From: Paenibacillus sp. Soil750
GTDB lineage: Bacteria > Bacillota > Bacilli > Paenibacillales > NBRC-103111
Length of the DNA: 64,000 nucleotides
Assembly (NCBI RefSeq): GCF_001428045.1
Contig: NZ_LMSD01000001.1
Location: 496,001 to 560,000 of the forward strand
Direction: 5' to 3'
How positions within the stretch are numbered: position 1 is the stretch's first letter; each line of letters starts with the position of its first letter. Below, piece after piece: positions 1 to 9,068 of the stretch. The notes under the pieces were generated by a model that saw only the letters and a list, made by a program, of their open reading frames with translations, did not search any database and had not been told where the DNA came from. A program made the translations under genes and the position numbers.

Positions 1-2154
1 ACTTCCGGTGCAACTGGATGGTCTCCGAATGAGAATAAATTCAGTGTGGCAGACTCTATGTTCGGTCCATGGTCAACGCCGATGAATCCATTTGTAAGGA
101 CATCGACATCAGATCCAGACCCCATGACAGCATTTAAATCACAATCGACATTTGTGATCCCAGTTGACCCCGCGAAAGGAAAATTCATTTATGTGGGTGA
201 CGATTGGAATGGCGGACAGTTTACGACAAATGGCGGTGCCAAATATGTATGGCTGCCCATTGAATTTGGGCAAGGTACGGATATCTCGATCAGATGGTAT
301 AGCACTTGGAATAAAGATGTATTGAACAGTATGGGCAAAATGGACATTAATCTGAAATTGCCTGAAGTTGTTGCTACGGGAGCAGTACTGAATTTACCGA
401 CTCAGGTAGCAGTACTCCCAAGTGGTGCAACGGTTGCAACGACAACCGCAGTAACATGGTCAGTAAATTCACAGCCTATAACGGCGAATACATTTGCACT
501 TCCAGGTGTGTATACCTTACAGGCTGTTCTTCCACAGTTTAATAATAAAGCGTTACGGTTTAAAATGTACGCCATTCCTGATAAGACCATCTATTTCGTA
601 AACAGCGGTGGTTATGCGACAAGTGATTACAGCCAGCTAACCTCATATCTGCAAGATACACTTGTTAATAAGGACGTAGTTGAACAGGCGTATAACGCTG
701 CCGATCCAGCTCCTTGGGGCTATGTAGGAACGAATTCGAATTCAGCAGGGTCAGCTAGTGGAGATATTTTCTCAACACTCCGATATCTGAATGGCGGCAA
801 TGTTAGTAATTCCCCTGCGGGTACGGACCTGACCTACAAGTTCAATGTGAAAAATGGTTCCTACACCGTGTACACAGGCTTCAACGATATATGGAATAAT
901 GCCTCTAGGAAAGCTGACTTATATATCAATGGGGTTAAAAAGAATGCGATCACTTATATTTCCAATACAGTCTATGGAAATTCTGTTGATGTGACGGATG
1001 GCACGATCACGGTTACGGTGAGAAATACAGCCTCACAGGATCCGTTGATCAACTGGCTGATGATTGTTGATCAAACACAGACACATGATCCTTTAAGGGG
1101 ACTTCAGGTTGATTCGACAACATCCCATTCTGCGGAGCTTTCCTGGAACAAAGCGATCGGAGCAACCTCCTATACACTGTATAGATCAACCAGTGCAGGT
1201 GGCACCTATGCGCCTATTTATCAGGGAGGAGCAGCAAGCTTCACGGACAGTGGAGTTGATCCTGCAGTACGTTATTACTATAAGGTTACATCTACCAGCG
1301 TATCTGTCGAATCGCCAATGTCAGATTCAGTCTCGATCCTTTTAGATCAAACGAAGCCAGTTACCGAATTTGCTATGGCAGGAGTGGCTAACAGGGGCTG
1401 GTACACGTCGAATGTCGTATCGTTACATGCTGCCGATGAGTTATCTGGAGTAGCCAAGACGGAATACACACTTGGTGATTCGACGAATTGGACGGCGTAT
1501 TCGGGACCGTTTACACTACCGCAAGACGGTTCTTATTCAATCCAGTACCACTCCGTGGATAAGGCAGGCAATGTGGAAGAAGTGAAACAGCAGACCGTGC
1601 ATGTTGATGTAACACTGCCTAGTTATAAGTTTTTGATCAATGGCAATGAGTTAAGGGAGGGAGACTCCTTTGATGATCATCTGCCTCTAACTTTCCAAGT
1701 ATCCGATAATTTATCTGGATTAGCCTCTGCACAAATCACGGTTAGTGGCTCGGTCTATGCGTTAGATCTGACACGGGGCTCAAGCGTAGTTTTCGATTTA
1801 GCGGGAAAAGTTGGAAGTAATAACGTATCTATCATGGTTGAAGATATAGCAGGGAATAAATTGCTTAAAAATGTCCAAATCCATGTGACAACCAGCATTG
1901 AAGCCATGGATCAGCTGCTTACTCGCTATAGTGCTTCTTTAAGCCAATCATTAACATCTCAGTTGAACAACGCCCTCAAGCAGGCGCAGCATAAAATGGA
2001 GATGAATCGACCGGATCAGGCTGCAAAGCATATGGAGGACTTTGTGAAGCATCTGAATAAAGCAGAAATTGGGAAAGATATGGATAACAGCGGAGTAAAA
2101 GCTATCTTTCTTGCGGATGCCAATAATTTGATTGTGAAATGGTCATCTCAGTGA
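1..2154 (+). CDS. Secreted GH43-like multidomain glycosidase, C-terminal part (5' end outside window)
   Basis: The reading frame is open from base 1, so the gene starts upstream of the window; the GTG at 46 is only an internal codon. The first ~120 residues (FVIPV, FIYVGDDWNGG, KYVWLPIEF) resemble the end of GH43 galactosidase-type five-bladed propellers, followed by a short Ig-like stretch. A malectin/CBM-like beta domain (nt ~595-1075, TYKFNVKNGSYTVYTGF), a fibronectin type III domain (nt ~1087-1350), an OmpL47-like domain (nt ~1351-1620, GVAKTEYTLGD) and another Ig-like domain come next. A helical FIMAH-type tail (nt ~1895-2150) ends the protein. This is the architecture of secreted Paenibacillus polysaccharide hydrolases, where the added domains bind glycan or cell wall. 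The catalytic residues lie outside the window, so the exact substrate cannot be given. The gene ends at a strong hairpin. Confidence 0.75.
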   Translation, partial: TSGATGWSPNENKFSVADSMFGPWSTPMNPFVRTSTSDPDPMTAFKSQSTFVIPVDPAKGKFIYVGDDWNGGQFTTNGGAKYVWLPIEFGQGTDISIRWYSTWNKDVLNSMGKMDINLKLPEVVATGAVLNLPTQVAVLPSGATVATTTAVTWSVNSQPITANTFALPGVYTLQAVLPQFNNKALRFKMYAIPDKTIYFVNSGGYATSDYSQLTSYLQDTLVNKDVVEQAYNAADPAPWGYVGTNSNSAGSASGDIFSTLRYLNGGNVSNSPAGTDLTYKFNVKNGSYTVYTGFNDIWNNASRKADLYINGVKKNAITYISNTVYGNSVDVTDGTITVTVRNTASQDPLINWLMIVDQTQTHDPLRGLQVDSTTSHSAELSWNKAIGATSYTLYRSTSAGGTYAPIYQGGAASFTDSGVDPAVRYYYKVTSTSVSVESPMSDSVSILLDQTKPVTEFAMAGVANRGWYTSNVVSLHAADELSGVAKTEYTLGDSTNWTAYSGPFTLPQDGSYSIQYHSVDKAGNVEEVKQQTVHVDVTLPSYKFLINGNELREGDSFDDHLPLTFQVSDNLSGLASAQITVSGSVYALDLTRGSSVVFDLAGKVGSNNVSIMVEDIAGNKLLKNVQIHVTTSIEAMDQLLTRYSASLSQSLTSQLNNALKQAQHKMEMNRPDQAAKHMEDFVKHLNKAEIGKDMDNSGVKAIFLADANNLIVKWSSQ

Positions 2155-2194
2155 AATTAGGAGTTAATCTTAGAATGAGGTCGTAACACCAAAT

Positions 2195-2244
2195 AAAGGC
2201 TGATCCCTAAAGTAGCATTCTACTTTAGGGATCAGCCTTTTCAC
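2195..2244. terminator. Bidirectional terminator between GH43-like gene and gcvPB
   Basis: A perfect 21-bp stem (2195-2215 with 2220-2240) closes on a 4-nt loop. It is flanked by A and T runs and lies between two convergent genes, so it can stop transcription from both sides. Confidence 0.85.
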
Positions 2245-2272
2245 ATATTGTCGCGTAAGTTTGATGTGCGTG

Positions 2273-3730
2273 TTACCCGCAGGTACAGTTCAGAACCGGC
2301 TTCCGAGCGGCCAACGCCTCATCCATCCGACTGACAACAGTTGTGTATGGGGCATTTTTAACCAACTCTGGATTCTCTTCTGCTTCTTTGGCAATGGCGA
2401 TCATCGTATCGATAAAGCTATCGAGCGTTTGCTTGCTTTCCGTTTCCGTCGGCTCGATCATGATGCATTCTTCCACGCTGAGCGGGAAGTAGATCGTTGG
2501 CGGGTGGTAGCCGAAGTCGAGCAATCTTTTGGCAATATCGAGTGTACGTACGCCCAGCTTCTTCTGGCGATTCCCAGATAGCACGAATTCATGCTTACAG
2601 AAGCGGGGATGCGGTACGTCGAAATACGGCGTTAACCGAGCTAGCATATAGTTGGCGTTCAACACAGCGTATTCGGATACTTTGCGCAAGCCCTCCGGAC
2701 CCAGCGTACGAATATACGTGTAGGCACGAACAAGGATGCCGAAGTTGCCGTAGTAGCCTTTGACGCGACCGATGGACTGCGGATAGTTGTAGTCGAAATA
2801 GAAGCTGTTATCTTCGCGCTTGGCTACGAGCGGCGTAGGCAGAAAAGGAATCAGCCGCTCTTTAACGCCGACAGGGCCAGCGCCTGGGCCGCCGCCACCG
2901 TGCGGTGTGCTCATGGTTTTGTGCAGGTTGAGATGGACGACATCGAAGCCCATGTCCCCTGGTCGCGTGATGCCCATAATGGCATTCGCGTTCGCGCCAT
3001 CATAGTAAAGCAGTCCGCCCGCGGCATGCACGATTTCGGCGATCTCGACGATTTGTTCTTCGAACAAACCGAGTGTGTTCGGGTTCGTGAGCATGAGCGC
3101 GGCCGTATCTGAACCGACGGCACGGCGCAATTCGTCGAGATTGACGAGGCCGCGATCATCGGATTTGATCGTTACGGTTTGGAACCCAGCAACCGTTGCA
3201 CTGGCTGGATTCGTGCCATGCGCCGAATCTGGACAAATGACCTTGGTACGATGCTCGCCGCGGCTTTCGTGATAAGCACGAATCATCATGAGCCCCGTCC
3301 ATTCACCATGTGCGCCAGCCGCAGGCTGCAAGGTTACGCGATCCATGCCTGTGATCGCTTCGAGATCATGCTGGAGATTGTACAATAGCTCCATCGCGCC
3401 TTGTATCGATTCTTCCGGCTGATATGGGTGAATATGGGCGAAGCCGGGGAAGCGGGCGACGTCTTCGTTGATTTTGGGATTATATTTCATCGTACACGAG
3501 CCTAGCGGATAGAAACCATTATCTACGCCAAAGTTGCGACGAGAAAGCGCCGTGTAGTGGCGGATGACATCGACTTCATATACTTCGGGTAGGTCAGGTT
3601 CGAGCTGCCGCCGAAACTTGGCAGGAAGCAGTTCAGCGATATTCACGTCGGGAACATCCGATTCAGGTAAGGAATACGCGACGCGTCCAGGATGGCTCAT
3701 TTCGAAAATAAGGGCTTTTTCGTTGTTCAT
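2273..3730 (-). CDS. gcvPB: Glycine dehydrogenase (decarboxylating) subunit 2, P-protein beta
   Basis: PLP-dependent half of the split P-protein of the glycine cleavage system. With GcvPA it decarboxylates glycine and transfers the aminomethyl group to lipoylated GcvH. At 485 aa the length is normal for the two-subunit Firmicute type. The PLP lysine is K271 in [17 protein letters not shown], and the glycine-rich loop after it is intact; the [12 protein letters not shown] segment (~168-179) is also typical. The ATG overlaps the gcvPA stop as ATGA, which indicates translational coupling. It is the last gene of gcvT-gcvPA-gcvPB, transcribed leftwards from the glycine riboswitch. The C-terminus LNCTCG adds two cysteines. 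Confidence 0.97.
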   Translation of the reverse strand: MNNEKALIFEMSHPGRVAYSLPESDVPDVNIAELLPAKFRRQLEPDLPEVYEVDVIRHYTALSRRNFGVDNGFYPLGSCTMKYNPKINEDVARFPGFAHIHPYQPEESIQGAMELLYNLQHDLEAITGMDRVTLQPAAGAHGEWTGLMMIRAYHESRGEHRTKVICPDSAHGTNPASATVAGFQTVTIKSDDRGLVNLDELRRAVGSDTAALMLTNPNTLGLFEEQIVEIAEIVHAAGGLLYYDGANANAIMGITRPGDMGFDVVHLNLHKTMSTPHGGGGPGAGPVGVKERLIPFLPTPLVAKREDNSFYFDYNYPQSIGRVKGYYGNFGILVRAYTYIRTLGPEGLRKVSEYAVLNANYMLARLTPYFDVPHPRFCKHEFVLSGNRQKKLGVRTLDIAKRLLDFGYHPPTIYFPLSVEECIMIEPTETESKQTLDSFIDTMIAIAKEAEENPELVKNAPYTTVVSRMDEALAARKPVLNCTCG

Positions 3731-5079
3731 ACGAGTTCCTCCAATGCGGCTGCGAAGGCATCGATATCTTCGCGTGTTCGTTGCTCGGTGACGGCGATTA
3801 ACATATGGCTGGCTAGCTCTGGATAGTCGCGGCCAAGATCGTAGCCGCCGATGAAGCCCTTGTGAAGGAGCTGACGATTCAGCTCCTCGATGTTCGTGCC
3901 GTCCGGCAGCTTGACGGCAAATTCATTGAAGTAGCTGCCTTTGAACGGCAGCTCCAGACCTGACGCGGCAAGGCGATTCGCCGCGTAATGGGCTTTGCGG
4001 ACGTTGAGCGTGCCAACGTCCTGAATGCCTTGCTTGCCCATCGTGGACAAGTACACGGATGCGCAAAGCGCGAGAAGCGCCTGGTTGGAGCAGATGTTCG
4101 ACGTGGCTTTCTCACGTCGTATATGCTGCTCCCGCGCTTGCAGCGTAAGCACGAAACCGCGCTTGCCATCGCGGTCCACGGTTTGGCCCACGATGCGCCC
4201 CGGCATACGGCGCATCCAGCTCTCCGCGACGGCGAAGTAGCCGCAGCTCGGCCCTCCCAGCGCAGCTGGGATGCCGAGTGGCTGGCAATCGCCGACGACG
4301 ATGTCAGCGCCGAGCTTGCCCGGCGCTTCGAGCAGCCCGAGCGTGAGCGGATTCGCGCTCACGACGAGCAGTGCGCCCGCGCCGTGCGCGAGCGGCTCCA
4401 CAGCCGCGATATCCTCCAAGCAGCCGAAGAAATTCGGCGATTGGAGGATGACGGCGGCAGCGTCGCTCTCGAGCTTGGACGCGAGATCGCCCAGATCGGT
4501 GACACCTTCGGGTGTAACCGCGATCTCGACGACGTCCAAGTTCAGCCCGCGGGCGGACGTGCGCAAGACAGCGCGCGCCTCTGGGTGCACCGCGCGGGAC
4601 ACGAGCAGACGGCTGCGCTTCGTCGCACCGCTGGCTAGCGCGCCTGCTTCGGCCAGCGCGGTTGCGCCATCGTACATCGAGGCGTTCGCAACGGCCATGC
4701 CGGTGAGCTCACAGATGTACGACTGAAATTCAAAAATCGCCTGCAATTCCCCCTGGCTAATCTCCGGTTGGTAAGGCGTGTACGCGGTATAGAACTCGGA
4801 CCGCGAGATGACATGATTGATCACCACTGGAAGGTGATGATCGTAGATGCCAGCGCCAAGGAAGCTAGCGTAGCGCTGGAAATCCGCGTTGCGCCCTGCC
4901 AACTCGCGCATATATCGGAGTAATCCCTGCTCACTGAGGGCATTCCCCACTTGCAGTTCACCCTGAAACCGCACCTGCTGGGGGATATCGCTAAACATCT
5001 CTTCCATGGAGGAGATGCCGATGGTTTCCAACATTTCCTTTTGATCCTGCTCCGTAATAGGTAAATAACGATGTTTCAT
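3727..5079 (-). CDS. gcvPA: Glycine dehydrogenase (decarboxylating) subunit 1, P-protein alpha
   Basis: Partner subunit of the split glycine decarboxylase P-protein (450 aa). The N-terminus [21 protein letters not shown] is the family hallmark. I chose the ATG at 5079 because the longer frame from a TTG at 5100 begins inside the GGAAGGAG ribosome binding site. [22 protein letters not shown] and the [10 protein letters not shown] region are typical of the family. The gene lies 35 bp after gcvT and overlaps gcvPB by 4 bp. Its central part (~4190-4640) is visibly more GC-rich than gcvT. Confidence 0.97.
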   Translation of the reverse strand: MKHRYLPITEQDQKEMLETIGISSMEEMFSDIPQQVRFQGELQVGNALSEQGLLRYMRELAGRNADFQRYASFLGAGIYDHHLPVVINHVISRSEFYTAYTPYQPEISQGELQAIFEFQSYICELTGMAVANASMYDGATALAEAGALASGATKRSRLLVSRAVHPEARAVLRTSARGLNLDVVEIAVTPEGVTDLGDLASKLESDAAAVILQSPNFFGCLEDIAAVEPLAHGAGALLVVSANPLTLGLLEAPGKLGADIVVGDCQPLGIPAALGGPSCGYFAVAESWMRRMPGRIVGQTVDRDGKRGFVLTLQAREQHIRREKATSNICSNQALLALCASVYLSTMGKQGIQDVGTLNVRKAHYAANRLAASGLELPFKGSYFNEFAVKLPDGTNIEELNRQLLHKGFIGGYDLGRDYPELASHMLIAVTEQRTREDIDAFAAALEELV

Positions 5080-5114
5080 GTCAAAGGATGCTCCTTCCAA
5101 CCCGGATTCGGGAA

Positions 5115-6203
5115 TTATTTCTTTTTGTGAAAAGGGGTAGTAACGACTGAAGCTTTCACTTGCGCGCCTCTAATTTCTACAAAGACTTCCGTACCTAGGG
5201 CGCTATACGCGGAATCAATCAGAGCTAAGCCGACATTCGTTTTGTACGTTGGAGACTGCGTACCTGTTGTTACCTCACCAATCTGTTTACCTTCAGCGTA
5301 TACGGCATAATGAGGACGCGGAATGCCGCGTTCTTGCATTTCAATGCCAACAAGTTTACGGGGCACACCATTTGTTTTTTGCTCGAGCAGGGCATCCCGC
5401 CCTATGAAATCACCTTTATCTAGTTTTACAAAAAAGGAAAGTCCCGCCTCCAAGGGCGAAATCTCCGAGGATAGCTCCTGCCCGTAAAGGGGGAGTCGCG
5501 CTTCAAAGCGAAGCGTATCTCGAGCACCCAAACCAGTCGGGATGAGCCCATGCTCCTCACCTGCTTTAAGCAGTGACCGCCATAATGTGATGGCATCCTT
5601 TTGATCGACATACAGTTCAAAGCCATCTTCACCTGTGTAACCGGTGCGGGATACCAACGTTGTTACTCCGGCAACTTTCACATCTGAGAGGAAATGGAAG
5701 GTCTTCAATGCGTGAATCGGTGCGTCGGTCAATTTAGCTAAAATGTTTAAAGCCTTCGGACCTTGCAATGCCAGCAAGGCAGTTTCATCAGAAATGTTGC
5801 GCAGCTGGACCTGACCTGTCAGGTGCTGCTGCAGCCAAGCGATATCTTTCTCAATATTGGAGGCATTGATAACGAGCATGTAATCATCGTCGCTGTACTT
5901 GTAAACGAGCAGATCATCAACCACACCGCCATTCGGGTAGCATAGGAGGCTGTACTGGCACTGGCCTTCCACCAGTTTGGACACATCATTCGTCGTAACG
6001 CGTTGTAAAAATGCGAAAGCATCCGGGCCTTGAATACGTACTTCGCCCATATGCGATACATCAAAAAGCCCCGCCTGCCCCCTGACAGCATCATGCTCCT
6101 TTTGAATGCCAGTGAACTGAACGGGCAGCTCCCAGCCGCCAAAATCAATGATTCGCGCGCCATATTCCGCGTAAATCGGGAAGAGCGGTGTTCGTTTCAG
6201 CAT
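5115..6203 (-). CDS. gcvT: Aminomethyltransferase, T-protein of glycine cleavage
   Basis: Transfers the methylene group from aminomethyl-lipoyl GcvH to tetrahydrofolate and releases ammonia. The 362-aa length is standard. Family segments are [16 protein letters not shown] (~46-61), [14 protein letters not shown] (~185-198) and [21 protein letters not shown] (~225-245), with the folate-binding GcvT_C barrel at the C-terminus. ATG at 6203 follows a GTGAGG site. First gene of the gcv operon, directly downstream of the tandem glycine riboswitch and its terminator hairpin, so it should be induced by glycine. Confidence 0.97.
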   Translation of the reverse strand: MLKRTPLFPIYAEYGARIIDFGGWELPVQFTGIQKEHDAVRGQAGLFDVSHMGEVRIQGPDAFAFLQRVTTNDVSKLVEGQCQYSLLCYPNGGVVDDLLVYKYSDDDYMLVINASNIEKDIAWLQQHLTGQVQLRNISDETALLALQGPKALNILAKLTDAPIHALKTFHFLSDVKVAGVTTLVSRTGYTGEDGFELYVDQKDAITLWRSLLKAGEEHGLIPTGLGARDTLRFEARLPLYGQELSSEISPLEAGLSFFVKLDKGDFIGRDALLEQKTNGVPRKLVGIEMQERGIPRPHYAVYAEGKQIGEVTTGTQSPTYKTNVGLALIDSAYSALGTEVFVEIRGAQVKASVVTTPFHKKK

Positions 6204-6257
6204 GCAAATAACCTCACTTTCATTCGCTTATTTACCGTTGGTTATATGTCGGAAACA

Positions 6258-6299
6258 CAAAAAGGAGCAAAAGGTATGCAACACAAACATACCTTTTGC
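6258..6299 (-). terminator. Riboswitch-controlled intrinsic terminator upstream of gcvT
   Basis: On the minus strand a 12-bp stem (6299-6288 with 6278-6267) with a 9-nt loop is followed by a U-rich tract (6263-6258). It sits between the second glycine aptamer and the gcvT start, where the expression platform of the known gcvT switch lies. Confidence 0.8.
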
Positions 6300-6301
6300 C
6301 C

Positions 6302-6512
6302 CTGTCCTTTATACCTGAGAGTTGCCTAGAACGGAAGAATCTATGCATTCCACCGTTAAGTTTCCCCTTGGGTGTCCGATTTCCCGTGTTTAACGAGTGC
6401 TCGAAGCTCTCCAGAGTCGCGTCCGATACAGGTCCTTTTGCCTGAGAGATTCACCGCTTTGGGCTTACTCCTTCGGCGCCGCCATCGTGCTCGGCAGTCT
6501 CTCCCTGTATCC
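6302..6512 (-). ncRNA. Tandem glycine riboswitch
   Basis: Two consecutive glycine aptamers on the minus strand. Aptamer 1 spans about 6511-6425, closed by the P1 pairing of GATACAGG and CCTGTATC. Aptamer 2 spans about 6424-6302. Both contain the conserved CTCTCAGG-type J3/3a segment and GGAGAG-type P1/P2 sequences. The location in front of gcvT matches the well-known cooperative glycine ON switch of Bacillus. A terminator hairpin follows immediately. Confidence 0.93.
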
Positions 6513-6547
6513 TCATTCGCCAATATTTAATTAGTCTACTTAACTTC

Positions 6548-6578
6548 ATTATGTGTCTAAATTGGTGTAGATTGTCAA
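6548..6578 (-). promoter_or_regulatory. Candidate sigma-A promoter of the gcvT riboswitch transcript
   Basis: A perfect TTGACA -35 (6578-6573) is followed, after a long 19-bp spacer, by CATAAT (6553-6548). The predicted start lies ~30 bp before aptamer 1. The spacing is 1-2 bp longer than ideal. Confidence 0.55.
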
Positions 6579-6714
6579 CAATAACTTTTGATTTAGAGGG
6601 TCAGGGGAGGTTCAGCATGGTCCTTTCACAGCTTCTCGTACAGCCGTCTTGACTTTGATGTTCACAGTAGATTAAGCTAAAAGCAAAATTTGTAAGTAAG
6701 TGAGGCGTGGACTG

Positions 6715-7104
6715 ATGAGTAACGTACAAGCCAATTTGTTATACACCAAAGAGCACGAGTGGGTAGAGAAGCTATCGGATACGGTGGTTCGCATAGGGAT
6801 TACCGATTTTGCACAAGATCAATTGGGAGATATTGTATTCGTAGAGCTTCCGAAAGTTGGCGCTTCTGTAACTGCGAATGAGAGCATTGGGAGTGTGGAA
6901 TCGGTCAAAACGGTTTCGGATATTTTCTGCCCGGTATCAGGTAAAGTAACGGCTGTGAACAGCACATTGGAAGGCTCGCCAGAGCTAGTTAATAATGCGT
7001 CTTTCGGTGAAGGCTGGATGGTTGAGGTTGAAATCTCAGGACCGGAAGCATTGGAAGGCTTATTAAGCGCTGCGGAATACGGCTCCTATATCGGTAACGA
7101 CTAA
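6715..7104 (+). CDS. gcvH: Glycine cleavage system H protein
   Basis: Lipoyl carrier that shuttles the aminomethyl intermediate between P-, T- and L-proteins. The lipoylated lysine is K65 in SIGSVESVKTVSDIF. The protein is 129 aa. ATG 6715 is preferred to the GTG at 6700 because the family begins shortly before the LLYTKEHEW segment and the GTGAGG at ~6700 acts as ribosome binding site. It is divergent from the gcvT operon, so it has a separate promoter outside riboswitch control. Confidence 0.95.
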   Translation: MSNVQANLLYTKEHEWVEKLSDTVVRIGITDFAQDQLGDIVFVELPKVGASVTANESIGSVESVKTVSDIFCPVSGKVTAVNSTLEGSPELVNNASFGEGWMVEVEISGPEALEGLLSAAEYGSYIGND

Positions 7105-7148
7105 GTTATTTTGATTTCGATGCAAGTAGAACGGATGGAGGTTTTTCC

Positions 7149-7745
7149 ATGCAATTTGGGCAAAAGCTGCCGCAGGATCCGAATGATCGTGTTCCTCCTG
7201 GGCAAACGCTGACACAAGGCTGGCCTGTGCTGCACTATGGGTCCGTGCCCTACTACAACGACATGAGCAAATGGGATTTGCGTTTGTTCGGTTTGGTGGA
7301 AGAAGAGTTCAGCATTTCGTACAAGGATTTCATGGCGCTGCCGCGCAAGGAATTTGCTAACGATATACATTGTGTCACGACATGGTCCAAGCTGGACAAT
7401 ATATGGGAAGGCATTGCCGTCTCAGAGCTCATGAGCAAGGTGAAGTTGAAATCAGAAGCAACTCATGTTATGTTGCACGCGGAACATGGGTGGACGACAA
7501 ATCTTCCACTGGAAGATTTCCTGTTGGAGACGTCTTTTCTAGGCATCCGACATAATGGTGTGCTGCTAACACCTGACCATGGAGCACCTGTACGTATGGT
7601 GGTTCCGCATCTTTATTTCTGGAAAAGCGCCAAATGGCTGCGAGGCATCGAGTTCATGGCGAAGGATAAGCCAGGCTTCTGGGAACGGAATGGCTATCAT
7701 ATGTATGGAAATCCGTGGAAAGAGGAACGCTACGATTTTGATTAA
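7149..7745 (+). CDS. YuiH-like molybdopterin-dependent oxidoreductase (sulfite oxidase-like)
   Basis: 198-aa protein with the oxidoreductase molybdopterin-binding (SUOX-type) fold. The cysteine that should ligate molybdenum is C75 in NDIHCVTTWSKLDN, and the later motifs HGWTTNLPLEDF and HGAPVRMVVPHLYFWKSAKW are typical. There is no N-terminal Tat signal, so it should be cytoplasmic like YuiH. It lies 44 bp after gcvH on the same strand and may be cotranscribed with it. The natural substrate of this subfamily is not known to me. Confidence 0.85.
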   Translation: MQFGQKLPQDPNDRVPPGQTLTQGWPVLHYGSVPYYNDMSKWDLRLFGLVEEEFSISYKDFMALPRKEFANDIHCVTTWSKLDNIWEGIAVSELMSKVKLKSEATHVMLHAEHGWTTNLPLEDFLLETSFLGIRHNGVLLTPDHGAPVRMVVPHLYFWKSAKWLRGIEFMAKDKPGFWERNGYHMYGNPWKEERYDFD

Positions 7746-7779
7746 CGGTTCAAAAACTTAAGTGGCATTTAATAATTAT

Positions 7780-7808
7780 TTGCGGGTATGAATAGAGTAT
7801 GTTAGAGT
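7780..7808 (+). promoter_or_regulatory. Promoter of the antisense antitoxin RNA
   Basis: TTGCGG (7780-7785), exactly 17 bp, then TAGAGT (7803-7808). The predicted start is near 7815 and there is no open reading frame behind it. Confidence 0.6.
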
Positions 7809-7814
7809 AAATAT

Positions 7815-7936
7815 AACCAAAGAGACGGATTCGCGGTCCGTCTCCTGCACAACACTTGGATGGAGACACTCCGAGTGACATACCGGAAATGAATAACCCC
7901 TACCCTATGGCGCTAACCTGAGTGGGGTTATTTTCT
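7815..7936 (+). ncRNA. Candidate RatA-like antisense antitoxin RNA
   Basis: A ~120-nt RNA is predicted from the promoter at 7780-7808 to a hairpin (7892-7900 with 7924-7932, AATAACCCC/GGGGTTATT) followed by T-rich sequence. It begins with a stable stem (7822-7829 with 7837-7844). Its 3' end overlaps the 3' end of the convergent holin-like toxin gene, the geometry of txpA/RatA and related Firmicute type I systems. Inferred from sequence alone. Confidence 0.65.
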
Positions 7937-8005
7937 TTTCACATAGGTTAAAAGTGCGAGAATAAACATCCCGAACAGCATTAACTCATGAAATGAAAAT
8001 GACAT
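7928..8005 (-). CDS. Small holin-like toxin peptide (type I toxin-antitoxin)
   Basis: A 25-residue hydrophobic peptide that starts MSFSFHELM and ends LTYVKRK. It has one membrane segment (roughly residues 8-22) and a basic tail, as in the putative holin-like toxin family (TxpA/YonT/BsrG-like). A very strong AAAGGAGGT site lies 7 nt before the ATG at 8005; another in-frame ATG at 8011 is too close to that site. Its likely promoter has a TATAAT -10 at 8068-8063 (minus). It faces an antisense RNA. Such peptides insert into the membrane and halt growth unless the RNA blocks them. Confidence 0.75.
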   Translation of the reverse strand: MSFSFHELMLFGMFILALLTYVKRK

Positions 8006-8116
8006 AGGCATTACCTCCTTTCTGGAGGATGCCGACCACCCAAGTTCAGTTGTACGAGAGATATTATACCATTTGAAGCCTATCATCGATAGGCTTCTTT
8101 ACATTTTTAGGAAAAA

Positions 8117-8956
8117 TCAAGAAGTTTCATAGGAAGTAGTTCCGCTCTCCAATTTGGCCTTTTCCCTGTATGCTGTTGGTGAAAGACCAATGGTCCGTTT
8201 AAACATGCGTGAAAACATGAGGGGGTCTTGGTAGCCCACGGATTGGGCAATTTCGGCGATGCCGAGAAGCTGCCTTCGGAGAAGACGGCAAGCTTTTCTC
8301 ATTCGAACATCGGTCAAATATCGGTAGGGTGACATGGACAGGCGCTGCTGGAAGAGACGGCACAAGTATTTGGTGTCTAGTCCTACATGCTCAGCGATCT
8401 CGTTTAGACCGATGCGATCGGCATAGCGGGTGTTCATATAGGAAACCGCATTGCGTACGTGGTGTCCGACATCAGCTCTAAGGGGAGGTGCATCGTCCGG
8501 TATGGCCAGCGTACCGAATATCTGATACAACAGAGCGGTCAGAAATAGCTCCTTCGCTGGTTCATTACGCAGGCTCATTAAATTACCAAAAAGAGATTCA
8601 ATGGACAGTAACGAGTCAGCAGTTCGAACAGGTGACAGGACAGAAAATCCGGCCAGTTCGACCAGACGGGGGGCTAACGTCCCGACAAAGCCGAACCACG
8701 AGTAGTGCCAGGGCTCATCCGGATCAGCACGATACGAGTGGACGGTGTCCGGCATAACGAGGAACAGTTCACCAGGGCTAAGCGTTTCCGTTCGGCCTCC
8801 TGTGGAGTAAGTGCCGTATCCGATGTGAATGTAATGAAGGATGTACATATCTCTTACGCTAGGCCCGAATGACATGTCAGGCAGGCAATTTTCTGTGCCG
8901 ACCTCGAGCACTGCCAGATCGGTTAATCCGATCGGTTCCGTATAAATAAATTCCAT
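8117..8956 (-). CDS. AraC-family transcriptional regulator (cupin plus double HTH)
   Basis: The N-terminal half is an AraC-type sugar-binding cupin (YILHYIHIGYGTYS, GELFLVMPDTVHSYRADPDEPWHYSWFGF). The C-terminal ~100 residues are an AraC DNA-binding domain (GLDTKYLCRLFQQRLSMSPYRYL and VGYQDPLMFSRMFKRTIGLSPTAYR). A longer frame reaches a GTG at 9040, but a TATAAT (9028-9023, minus) lies inside it. ATG 8956 leaves a 112-bp divergent promoter region and fits the family start, so I prefer it. It is divergent from the aldo/keto reductase operon, which it probably controls in response to a sugar. Confidence 0.85.
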   Translation of the reverse strand: MEFIYTEPIGLTDLAVLEVGTENCLPDMSFGPSVRDMYILHYIHIGYGTYSTGGRTETLSPGELFLVMPDTVHSYRADPDEPWHYSWFGFVGTLAPRLVELAGFSVLSPVRTADSLLSIESLFGNLMSLRNEPAKELFLTALLYQIFGTLAIPDDAPPLRADVGHHVRNAVSYMNTRYADRIGLNEIAEHVGLDTKYLCRLFQQRLSMSPYRYLTDVRMRKACRLLRRQLLGIAEIAQSVGYQDPLMFSRMFKRTIGLSPTAYREKAKLESGTTSYETS

Positions 8957-9068
8957 GCCTGCTTTCGCCTCTTCCTCAAGTAGAGAAGATATGCCATAAG
9001 ATGGGGAACTCTGGCTATTTTGATTATAAAGGATGAACACTACAATTTACAGTAGGAGGGATAGACAA

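Noticed and set aside
3988-4638. 216-aa open frame on the plus strand opposite gcvPA
   Set aside because: It is antisense to a GC-rich, strongly conserved gene, and its arginine/alanine-rich product looks like a codon shadow.
8957-9040. N-terminal extension of the AraC regulator to GTG 9040
   Set aside because: A TATAAT for the same transcript lies inside it, it would leave only 28 bp for a divergent promoter, and no ribosome binding site precedes it.
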